Of a stretch of 27,365 bases of DNA, positions 7,591 to 15,538 are shown piece by piece. The notes under the pieces were generated by a model. That model saw only the letters and a program-made list of their open reading frames with translations, had not been told where the DNA came from and made no database searches. Source of the DNA: JBMNSK01 sp050945155 (lineage in GTDB: Bacteria; Actinomycetota; Coriobacteriia; Coriobacteriales; Eggerthellaceae); assembly GCA_050945155.1 (NCBI GenBank), contig JBMNSK010000017.1, positions 1 to 27,365 on the forward strand, given 5' to 3'. The position numbers and the translations under genes are program-made. Numbering within the stretch: position 1 is the first letter of the stretch; each line of letters begins with the position of its first letter.

Positions 7591-8640
7591 CTAAAAGGCG
7601 AGAAATATGAGAGTGAACACATAACCGAGCAGGCCGCATCCGGGGAAGGTAAGAATCCACGTTTTGGCCATGTCCCAGGCGATACTCCATTTCACGTCAC
7701 GTATATTCTTCTCAGCTCCAACGCCCATAATGGCCGTCGTGCTGGTATGGGTGGTTGAAACAGGAAGACCTCCAAGCGTTGAAATAAGGAGGCTTACGGC
7801 AGTTGACATGGAAGAGGCAAATCCCTGAAACTTCTCAAGCTTTACCATGTCAACGCCGACATTTTTGATAATGCGCTTTCCGCCCGATGCGGTGCCAATG
7901 CCCATGTTGAGCGCGCATATCACCATGAGCCATATCGGTAAGTCAAACTGCTCTACGTTCCCTGCCCCGATAGACAAAGCAATAGCGAGCATGAAAATAC
8001 TCATGAATTTCTGGCCATCTTGTGCACCATGAACGAAAGCAACTGCTGCTGCCGCAACAATCTGTGCACGCGTGAAAAAGGTGTCAAGCTTTACGCGGTG
8101 TATGTTCTTACACGTTCGCTTGATAATACGAGCGAATAGCCAGCCAAAACCAAAGCCCATGACCGCTGAGAGCACAATGCCGTAAATTACCTTCATCCAT
8201 TCGGCCCAATTTACGCCATCAAAACCACCATGTACGGCTAAAGCTGCACCGGTAAGGCCGGCAATAAGAGAATGCGACTGACTTGTAGGAATACCGAAGA
8301 ACCAGGCGGTTACACCCCAAACAATGATAGCAACCATGGCTGCAAGTAGTGCCATAAGCGCTGCATGCTGGTCTTGTCCGAAATCGACCATCCTAAAGAT
8401 AGTCGTTGCAACGGCGGATGAGACGAGGGTGATAATAAGAAGTCCGAAGAAGTTACAAATTGCGGCCATGATAACCGCCCTACCGGGTTTGATACAGCGC
8501 GTCGATACCACGGTTGCAATGGCATTAGGAGCGTCAGTTGCGCCATTAACGATAATTACGCCGATGTTAAGAATAACAACGGCGACTAGTGTAGGATTCG
8601 AAACGAGCGCATTAAAAAAATCAACCCACTCGATGCTCAC
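7591..8640 (-). CDS. Inorganic phosphate transporter, Pit family
   Basis: This 349-residue membrane protein of the Pit/PiT (PF01384) family takes up phosphate, usually as a metal-phosphate complex driven by protons or sodium. The two inverted family signatures are visible: NGATDAPNAIATVVSTR (32-48) and VHGAQDGQK (203-211). PTSQSHS (118-124) and PVSTTHTSTTAIMGVG (293-308) are the paired re-entrant loops that bind phosphate. About ten hydrophobic segments fit the family. I chose the GTG at 8640 because a GGAAAGG site lies six bases upstream. The GTG at 8655 in the same frame has no such site. The partner DUF47 gene follows. The 167 bases upstream contain no promoter I could call with confidence. 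Confidence 0.93.
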   Translation of the reverse strand: MSIEWVDFFNALVSNPTLVAVVILNIGVIIVNGATDAPNAIATVVSTRCIKPGRAVIMAAICNFFGLLIITLVSSAVATTIFRMVDFGQDQHAALMALLAAMVAIIVWGVTAWFFGIPTSQSHSLIAGLTGAALAVHGGFDGVNWAEWMKVIYGIVLSAVMGFGFGWLFARIIKRTCKNIHRVKLDTFFTRAQIVAAAAVAFVHGAQDGQKFMSIFMLAIALSIGAGNVEQFDLPIWLMVICALNMGIGTASGGKRIIKNVGVDMVKLEKFQGFASSMSTAVSLLISTLGGLPVSTTHTSTTAIMGVGAEKNIRDVKWSIAWDMAKTWILTFPGCGLLGYVFTLIFLAF

Positions 8641-8807
8641 TGCTTGCCTTTCCACACAGAAGACATGGCATGTAAACTTTTCGTTTTCATGACCTATCCG
8701 TTACTTAGGTTTTACAAGTTATTAGTGTACACGAGATATAGGCCATTAGTTAGCTGTTGACTTGCACATATTTGCCTATGGTTTGTAAATTTTTCTTGAT
8801 AATAGAC

Positions 8808-9473
8808 TTAGATTGCGAACCGAGCGAAGATGCGTTGGCGTTCTGCACCGATGGTTGTTTGAGCATTATGACCCGGAAGCACCAAGGTCTCGTCTGGTAA
8901 AACGGCAAGACGTTTGAGCGAATGCTTCATATCTTCCATACTTCCGCCTGCGAAGTCAGTCCTGCCAACAGCACCACAAAAGAGCGTATCGCCAGAGATA
9001 AGAACAGGAGTACCTTCAGGATGGTTGCCGAACCGCGGATCCAAGAAAAAGCAGGTACTTCCCGGTGTATGACCAGGAGTCAATATAACTTTCCAAGGCA
9101 TACCACCAAGCTCAATGACATCACCGTGATTGACACGAACACCCACAGGACAGGTAGTAATTGGCCGGTCACTTCCCGGTACTGGTGCCTCCCCTGAAAT
9201 GACTTCAGCATCAACAGCCGAGGCAATAACCGGCGCACCGGTCAAATCACGCAGCTCTGAAGCTGCACCGATATGATCATGATGGCGATGCGTAAGAACG
9301 ATTGCTATACAGGAGCGCTCACCCAAAGCATCCATGATGCGGTGAGCTTCCTGGGTAGGGTCAACCACAATGACGCCCTCACCCTTCGAGATGAGGTAGA
9401 CGTTGTTTTCAATAGGACCCATGATTAAAAATTCGATATCAACACAGGCACCCTCGATAGAATACGCCATCAT
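8808..9473 (-). CDS. MBL-fold metallo-hydrolase (glyoxalase II-like)
   Basis: This 221-residue metallo-beta-lactamase-fold hydrolase has the metal motif THRHHDH (His62, His64, Asp66, His67). The third-ligand motif TPGHTPGS follows, then SGDTLFCGAVGRTDF with the bridging Asp, and LPGHNAQTT near the end. This pattern is the YcbL/glyoxalase II-like subgroup of thioester hydrolases, but the compact length and lack of the glyoxalase II C-terminal domain make the substrate uncertain. Two ATG codons stand in tandem; the second (9470) is better spaced from the GAGG site than the first. It lies 29 bases after rel and is probably the last gene of the recJ-rel unit. Confidence 0.85.
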   Translation of the reverse strand: MMAYSIEGACVDIEFLIMGPIENNVYLISKGEGVIVVDPTQEAHRIMDALGERSCIAIVLTHRHHDHIGAASELRDLTGAPVIASAVDAEVISGEAPVPGSDRPITTCPVGVRVNHGDVIELGGMPWKVILTPGHTPGSTCFFLDPRFGNHPEGTPVLISGDTLFCGAVGRTDFAGGSMEDMKHSLKRLAVLPDETLVLPGHNAQTTIGAERQRIFARFAI

Positions 9474-9502
9474 CTACCTCGCAATCTTTTCCCGTGGGCT
9501 TG

Positions 9503-11917
9503 TCAGTGTTTGTGCGACTGGTCCCCTGCCATCATGCGTCGTGCATCAAAGACGCCCTCAACAGCACGGAGGCGGTTCAAGATGGTATCGATATGACCTA
9601 CGTCGGACACCTCGAACAAGAAACGCATCTCATTCATGCCATCACGGTGACTGGTCGTAGAGGAAGATAATACATTAGCGCCTTCTTCAGACAAAACATT
9701 GGCCACGTCGCGCAGAAGATATTGTCGGTCGAGCGCCTCAAGATAAATCTCAATCTGGTAAGAAATATCAGTTGAAGGGCTGTCTTCCCAAGAAACTTCG
9801 ATGATGCGCTCAGGTTCCTCCATAAGCTTTTTAGCATTCGGGCAGTCCTCGCGGTGAACTGACACACCACGACCACGCGTTACAAATCCCACAATATTAT
9901 CGCCTGGAACTGGATTGCAGCACCGGGATAAACGAACAAGTACGTCATTTAAGCCCTTTACCACCACACCGTTATTGCTGTGTGTCTCATGGCGCTTCGG
10001 GCGCTTAACACTTGTAAGCATGGGAGGCATCTTGCCCGTAGACATAGGTGAAGCGCCAATGACATCTGACTGTGACTCTTCTGTCCCCCGGTCAACGAGA
10101 ATCTTTAAGAGGCGATTTGCTACGTGCTGCGCGCTCTCTTTGCCCGCACCAATATTAACGAGCATCTCGTCAGAATCTTTATAGCCCAGATGTTCAGCTA
10201 CCGTACGCATGGCGCGCATGGATTGAGCGCTTGAAATACCCATTCCATGTTTGCGCATTTCGCGCGTCAGTTTATCGTGACCATGCTGCAGGTTGTCCCC
10301 GCGACCAATCTTGTTGAAATAGGCATTAATCTTCGAACGTGCAGAAGGAGTACGAACGAAGTTCAGCCAGTCGCGCGAAGGACTTGCGCTTTTCTGGGTC
10401 AGAATTTCAACACGGTCGCCAAGCTTTAACTTGTAGGTCAGCGGAACAATAGATCCGTTTACTTTTGCACCAACGCAGTGGTTGCCGACTTCAGTGTGAA
10501 TGGCATAGGCAAAGTCAACCGGTGTTGAACCAGCGCGCATGCTTTTTACCTCGCCTTTTGGCGTGAAGACAAAAACTTCTGACTGCGCTAAGTCAACCTT
10601 GAGGTCTTTTAAGAACTCGCGTGAATTCTGTTCCTCGTCCTGCCAATCAATCATCTGACGCAACCAAGCAAGCTGCTTGTCCATATCGGTTGCAGATGCG
10701 GTTGAGCCTTTTTCCTTATACCGCCAGTGCGCAGCAACACCATACTCACTCGTACGGTGCATTTCCTCTGTACGAATCTGAACCTCAAGCGGCAGAGCAC
10801 GCGGTCCAATAACGGTGGTGTGCAAGCTTTGGTACATGTTGTACTTCGGCATGGCGATATAGTCTTTAAAGCGACCCGGCATAGGGTGCCAGAGACTGTG
10901 TACCGCACCAAGTGCTGAGTAGCAGTCCTTGATGGTCTTAACAATAATGCGTACCGCAATTAAGTCATAGATTTCCGAGAAAGCTTTGCCGTACTTGGTC
11001 ATCTTCTGATAGATGGAATAGAGGTGCTTTGGTCTGCCCATAACCTGACAGTCAATGCCGGTTTTGTCCATTTCATCACGAAGAATTTCAATGCACTGTT
11101 CAAGATAAGCTTCCCGCTCAGCACGGCTTTCAGAAACCATGCGTGAGACCTGCTTGTACTTATTCGGTTCAAGATAGAAAAACGAAAGGTCTTCCAGCTC
11201 CCACTTAATGCTCGCGATACCAAGGCGGTGTGCAATAGGCGCATAAATTTCCATAGTTTCACGCGCCTTGAAAATGCGACGATCTTCGCGCAGGGCACCT
11301 AAGGTGCGCATATTGTGCAAGCGGTCAGCAAGCTTAATGACGATAACGCGGATATCTTTGTTCATCGCGACGAACATCTTACGGATGGTTGCCGCCTGCT
11401 CATCGGTCAAGGTTTCAACTTCGATGCGGGTAATTTTCGTTACGCCTTCAACGAGCTGAGCAACATGCGGGCCAAAACGCGCTTCCAAGTCCTCGATGGT
11501 AGCGTCCGTATCTTCGACCGTATCGTGCAGAAGCGCTGCGCAAAGTGTTTCGACATCCATGCGTAAATCAGCAAGGATGATGGCAACTTCAACAGGATGA
11601 GCAATAAAAGGCTCACCACTTTTTCTGCACTGCCCCTTGTGAGCTGCAGACGCATACTTAAATGCGCTTACCAGCATGGCTTCTTCGTCGTCAGTTAAGT
11701 ACGACCTTGTCATATCCTGAAGTTCTTCGAACCGCTCTTCAGGTGTTTTTGACCATGCGAGACCACTCCCGACTTCGGGTTCAATAGCAGCCAAGTTTTT
11801 CTCAGCTACATAAGGGCGTCCGATAAGTTCGTCGTCGGTCTCTCCGCGCAAAGGTTCTGCGCGTTTTTCCTCTGGCGTGCGCTCTCTTTTACCCGTATGT
11901 GTTGCGGTCTTGGTCAT
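9503..11917 (-). CDS. rel: Bifunctional (p)ppGpp synthetase/hydrolase Rel
   Basis: This 804-residue protein makes and degrades the alarmone (p)ppGpp. The order of domains is an N-terminal extension of about 60 residues, an HD hydrolase domain (His93, His107, HD at 131-132, Asp198), a synthetase domain (RPKHLYS at 295-301, YNMYQSLHTT at 359-368, EVQIRT at 378-383), a TGS domain (about 445-505), a helical and Cys-containing region with CCNPVPGDN, and a C-terminal ACT domain. The intact HD site and the RxK form of the synthetase motif (Arg295/Lys297) indicate a bifunctional Rel rather than a synthetase-only RelA. The ATG overlaps the stop of the recJ fusion by four bases (ATGA), so translation is probably coupled. 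Confidence 0.96.
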   Translation of the reverse strand: MTKTATHTGKRERTPEEKRAEPLRGETDDELIGRPYVAEKNLAAIEPEVGSGLAWSKTPEERFEELQDMTRSYLTDDEEAMLVSAFKYASAAHKGQCRKSGEPFIAHPVEVAIILADLRMDVETLCAALLHDTVEDTDATIEDLEARFGPHVAQLVEGVTKITRIEVETLTDEQAATIRKMFVAMNKDIRVIVIKLADRLHNMRTLGALREDRRIFKARETMEIYAPIAHRLGIASIKWELEDLSFFYLEPNKYKQVSRMVSESRAEREAYLEQCIEILRDEMDKTGIDCQVMGRPKHLYSIYQKMTKYGKAFSEIYDLIAVRIIVKTIKDCYSALGAVHSLWHPMPGRFKDYIAMPKYNMYQSLHTTVIGPRALPLEVQIRTEEMHRTSEYGVAAHWRYKEKGSTASATDMDKQLAWLRQMIDWQDEEQNSREFLKDLKVDLAQSEVFVFTPKGEVKSMRAGSTPVDFAYAIHTEVGNHCVGAKVNGSIVPLTYKLKLGDRVEILTQKSASPSRDWLNFVRTPSARSKINAYFNKIGRGDNLQHGHDKLTREMRKHGMGISSAQSMRAMRTVAEHLGYKDSDEMLVNIGAGKESAQHVANRLLKILVDRGTEESQSDVIGASPMSTGKMPPMLTSVKRPKRHETHSNNGVVVKGLNDVLVRLSRCCNPVPGDNIVGFVTRGRGVSVHREDCPNAKKLMEEPERIIEVSWEDSPSTDISYQIEIYLEALDRQYLLRDVANVLSEEGANVLSSSTTSHRDGMNEMRFLFEVSDVGHIDTILNRLRAVEGVFDARRMMAGDQSHKH

Positions 11918-14900
11918 AGGCCCCCATTCGTATCATCTGACGCGGCGTGAACGCGCGCGGAAGCACAAACGCTGCCAGCACATGCTGGCACAATTGGATG
12001 TGCAACTGCAAGCTCTAAATCTTTACCGGCGCGCTCAAAGACTTCTTTGCTGAACTCTTCAAACATATCACGTTCATCGATACCTTCGCGATATCGTACG
12101 CTATCTGTTAATTCTACTTTCTCCGTCGTATGCACCACATGGATGCTGCGCGTCAAAATACCGGCATTATAAGCCGTATGCGTCTCAATAAGTCCAAGTT
12201 CACGAAAAACAGCAATGCCACAAGCTGCACCACGAGCACTAATTTCATGGTGTGGTTTACTTGCCAGCTCTCCAAGTTTCTCATCAGAAATGGTGAAGAA
12301 ACAGTCTGGACACTGACGCTGCAAGTCTCTCAAACTACGGTAAATTTCAGCAAGTTCATCATGGCCCGGAGTCATGTCCGCAAGGATGCGTTTATTCACA
12401 TCGGCATCGCGCTTGTTGAAGAGCAAGTGGATGTATGCCGAGGTACCGTCACGCCCTGCACGTCCGCTTATTTGGTTGAACTCAATAGCGTTATATGGAA
12501 GGTTATAGAGAACTACATGTTTGATATTGGGGATGTTAACACCCTCACCGAAGGCCGATGTCGCCACAAGAACGGCGAGGTGGTTTGTGCGGAAAAGTGT
12601 TTCAATGCGCGTTCGCTCTGCCCGAGAAAGGCCGCCATTGTAAAAACCGATAAGGGATGCAAGCTGAGGTACTTGCTTGCGTAAATTACGCGCAAGCGCA
12701 ATGGAATTCTCACGCGAATTAACATAGATGATGGTTTTTTCGCCACGAGCAACAAGCTTTGCCAGATAGGCATCGCGATTTTTTATACCGCGCTGATCAT
12801 CAAGGTTTAAGTTTTCACGGACCGTGTCGTCAAAGACGCAAACCTCAATAGGAAGCGTATCCACAATGGACCGCGCAATGTCAGCGTCTGCAGTTGCAGT
12901 TACCGCCAAGACAAGCGGATTCTCACAAATCTGGCGAACCGAATCGCCAATTTCAGCGTAGGCAAGGCGCTGCCCTGCTCTTGCAAGACCAATATGGTGC
13001 GCTTCATCAACAACAACAAAGTTAATGCGCTTTGTTGCAGCAAATTCAGCACAGTGGAAGTTCAAGAACTCTGGGGTAGTAAGAACTAAGTCGCAGTCAC
13101 CTGTCGTAAGCATGTCGAAGATACGACGCCGCTCATCGGGTGTACTTTCACCGGTTAAGACACCCACATTAATGCCGAAGGGGCGCAGGGTATCTTCGAG
13201 ATGATAGGCCTGATCAGCAATCAGGGCACGGAGTGGATACACTAGAAGGCTCGCCTTGTTATCTCGCAGGGCATTGAGAGCTGCATGCACCTGAAACGTA
13301 AGTGACTTGCCGCGCCCCGTAGCCATAACCGCAAGGGTGCTCTTACCCTCATCGAGGTAACGCAGGACGGTGCGCTGGGATTCATGGAGGCTACCCTCAT
13401 GAATGATGGTTTCGATGATTTCTTCTTCGAGTTCCGCCGAAAATTCGCGAGCACGGTTTTGCCAGTAAGAACGATTTTCTCTTCGCTCCTCGTCATAACG
13501 CTCAAGGTCTTCGGCGTTCTCAGGTGATGTCTCACACAGTTCTGCGTCGCTCGTAGCATAGAGTTCAGCGAAAAACTGTACATGCTTCGGGTTAAGGCAT
13601 GCTTCAAGAGCCTGACAGGCGTGAGCTGGAGCCAGGCTCTGTAACAGCGCCTCCACTGAGCGGCGACCGCGCCACTCGTCAATCTGCACTTCAAACGCAG
13701 CGTTGACTACGCTTGTATTCGTAAGCAAGGTAGAAATATCGGTGCAGTGAAACATGATGCCATCAACACTTCCCGTACCATCGCTTAAGGTACAGGAGAA
13801 GTGATTCTTATCCGCCCCTACCGCACGGCCGCGAGAAAGCTCAACATTGCGGGCCAAGAAGACCGGCGTTGGATTTTCTTGCCCAAACGGGGCAAGTTGG
13901 TCGAGGAGTTCAACATTGGGGATGGTGAGCTCAGCTAAAGAAACACAGGCATCAATTTTTGTGAGAGGGTGAAAATCTTCTTCCGGCAGACCATCCATAT
14001 AGTCGTTCAGACGACGAGTAAATTCCTCCAGCTTATCTGCCGGTAAAGTGACACCTACTGCTGCCTGGTGTCCACCGAAACGAGTTAGGATGTCGGCAGT
14101 GCTTTCCACCGCCTCAAAAAGATTAACCTGCCCGACACTTCGGCCGCTTCCGTGTGCCTCATTGCCCTCAACCGTAAAGAGAAGACAGGGCACACCATAG
14201 GTACGTACCAGCCGACTGGCAACAATGCCCTTTACACCTTCATGCCAGCCTTCACCAGAAACCACCAAAACGCGTTGGCCGTGGTAAATTTCTTGAGCCT
14301 GTTCCTTGGCCATTTCCGAAAGTTCAGCCTCAATAGAGCGTCGCTCTTCATTGAGATGCTCAAGTTCTTCGGCATAGGTGCAAGCTTCATCAAAGTCGTC
14401 TGTCATAAGCAAGTTCAGTGCTAAATCGGCATCACCCATCCGACCTGATGCATTCAGACGCGGGATAAGAGTGAAGCTTAAATTGCTCGCCGTAAGCTCT
14501 TTGTCTGCCACACCGGCCGTGCCCATAAGAGCAGCAATACAAGGGCGGGGGTTTTCGTTCATGCGCCGTATGCCGTCTGCTACCAAAGCACGGTTCTCCC
14601 CCAGCATCGGCATTAAATCGGCGACAGTTCCAAGGGTTGCAAGGTCGGTATAGGATTTCCAAAGATTCGGATAGCCAAACCGTGCACCCAAGGCCTGAAC
14701 GAGTTTGAGCGCGACACCAACACCTGCAAGGATTTCACTCGGGTTGTTCTCTTCAGCCTTCGGGTCTACAACGCACACGCCTTCGGGGACGTCATCGCCT
14801 GCTTCATGGTGGTCGGTGATGACCACATCAATGCCCTCGTTCAACATGGTCTTAACTTGGTCGCGACAAGAAATGCCACAGTCAACGGTAACTACCAGTT

Positions 14901-15309
14901 CTGGCTTAAGTTCCGCTAGGCGCTCACGCGACGCATCGGTTATGCCATAACCTTCCTCAAAGCGGTGAGGAATAAACGGAGTCACATAGGCGCCGAGGGC
15001 ACGAAGGCCACGTGTTAAAACGGCAGTTGCAGAAATGCCGTCGACATCAAAGTCGCCGAAAACGACGATGTGTTTGTCATTTCGAATGGCATCTTCAAGA
15101 ATGGAAGCGACCTTTTCAAGGTCTGCAATTTCATAGGGATTATGCCAGTCGTCTTCGAACGAAGGATGTAAGAAGCGATAAGCTTCATCCTTCGTTTTTA
15201 TGCCTCGAGCTACTAAGGTAGTGGCTATAAATGAGGGCAGGTTATATTCTTCTTGGAGCTGCTGCACCAAATCAGGATCAACAGCAGCAATATTAAATTG
15301 TGCGGACAT
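11914..15309 (-). CDS. recJ: RecJ single-strand exonuclease fused to a RecQ-like DNA helicase
   Basis: This protein has 1131 residues, against 550-800 for usual RecJ. Residues 1-560 are a complete RecJ: DHH-family motif I GDFDVDG with Asp86/88/90, Asp143 in TVDCG, DHH at 166-168, DHHA1 motifs SGRMGDA (288-294), GSGRS and GGHQAAVG (412-419), then an OB domain. After a charged linker (590-635) comes an SF2 helicase core: Walker A ATGRGKS (663-669), DEAH (768-771), TATAD (804-808) and arginine-finger motif QISGRAGRDG (946-955), closest by eye to RecQ. No RecQ zinc or HRDC domain is evident. The C-terminal 160 residues look like the end of Firmicute RecJ. The nuclease would digest single strands 5' to 3' while the helicase opens the duplex. 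It starts at ATG 15309 behind GAGGT and is first in the unit with rel. Confidence 0.92.
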   Translation of the reverse strand: MSAQFNIAAVDPDLVQQLQEEYNLPSFIATTLVARGIKTKDEAYRFLHPSFEDDWHNPYEIADLEKVASILEDAIRNDKHIVVFGDFDVDGISATAVLTRGLRALGAYVTPFIPHRFEEGYGITDASRERLAELKPELVVTVDCGISCRDQVKTMLNEGIDVVITDHHEAGDDVPEGVCVVDPKAEENNPSEILAGVGVALKLVQALGARFGYPNLWKSYTDLATLGTVADLMPMLGENRALVADGIRRMNENPRPCIAALMGTAGVADKELTASNLSFTLIPRLNASGRMGDADLALNLLMTDDFDEACTYAEELEHLNEERRSIEAELSEMAKEQAQEIYHGQRVLVVSGEGWHEGVKGIVASRLVRTYGVPCLLFTVEGNEAHGSGRSVGQVNLFEAVESTADILTRFGGHQAAVGVTLPADKLEEFTRRLNDYMDGLPEEDFHPLTKIDACVSLAELTIPNVELLDQLAPFGQENPTPVFLARNVELSRGRAVGADKNHFSCTLSDGTGSVDGIMFHCTDISTLLTNTSVVNAAFEVQIDEWRGRRSVEALLQSLAPAHACQALEACLNPKHVQFFAELYATSDAELCETSPENAEDLERYDEERRENRSYWQNRAREFSAELEEEIIETIIHEGSLHESQRTVLRYLDEGKSTLAVMATGRGKSLTFQVHAALNALRDNKASLLVYPLRALIADQAYHLEDTLRPFGINVGVLTGESTPDERRRIFDMLTTGDCDLVLTTPEFLNFHCAEFAATKRINFVVVDEAHHIGLARAGQRLAYAEIGDSVRQICENPLVLAVTATADADIARSIVDTLPIEVCVFDDTVRENLNLDDQRGIKNRDAYLAKLVARGEKTIIYVNSRENSIALARNLRKQVPQLASLIGFYNGGLSRAERTRIETLFRTNHLAVLVATSAFGEGVNIPNIKHVVLYNLPYNAIEFNQISGRAGRDGTSAYIHLLFNKRDADVNKRILADMTPGHDELAEIYRSLRDLQRQCPDCFFTISDEKLGELASKPHHEISARGAACGIAVFRELGLIETHTAYNAGILTRSIHVVHTTEKVELTDSVRYREGIDERDMFEEFSKEVFERAGKDLELAVAHPIVPACAGSVCASARVHAASDDTNGGL

Positions 15310-15409
15310 AACGTTAGACCTCGAATGTATCTCTCGTGTTTCCCTGTCATTGTCTCATAAGTCAATAGGCATGAACACGAATAGGCCACAAAGACTCAAA
15401 GGAAATGCA

Positions 15410-15440
15410 GAGTACCCACCATTTTTTATGGTGGGTACTC
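15410..15440. terminator. Perfect hairpin between nrdD and recJ
   Basis: A perfect 12-bp inverted repeat (GAGTACCCACCA/TGGTGGGTACTC) surrounds a 7-base T-rich loop, about 100 bases past the nrdD stop and 100 bases before recJ. There is no T-run on either side, so it may be a terminator without a U-tract or an RNA-processing or pausing hairpin. A shorter 5-bp stem (CCCGT/ACGGG, 15533-15550) spans the nrdD stop itself. The rest of this 229-base gap has no gene that I can see. Confidence 0.5.
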
Positions 15441-15538
15441 CGACATTACAACGGGTGTTGCAAACTATTTCTATGCTACGACGGTGATGCTGCTTTGCTC
15501 TATTTGTGCTGCGTTAATGTATAAGCAAACACCCCGTA

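Noticed and set aside
8641..8807. Inverted ATAGGC/GCCTAT and possible promoter upstream of pit
   Set aside because: Six-base arms about 30 bases apart are expected by chance, and no -35/-10 pair with acceptable spacing was found.
12130..12684. A 184-codon plus-strand frame opposite the recJ helicase part
   Set aside because: Fully inside the helicase motifs of the fusion gene, with no ribosome site and no family resemblance.
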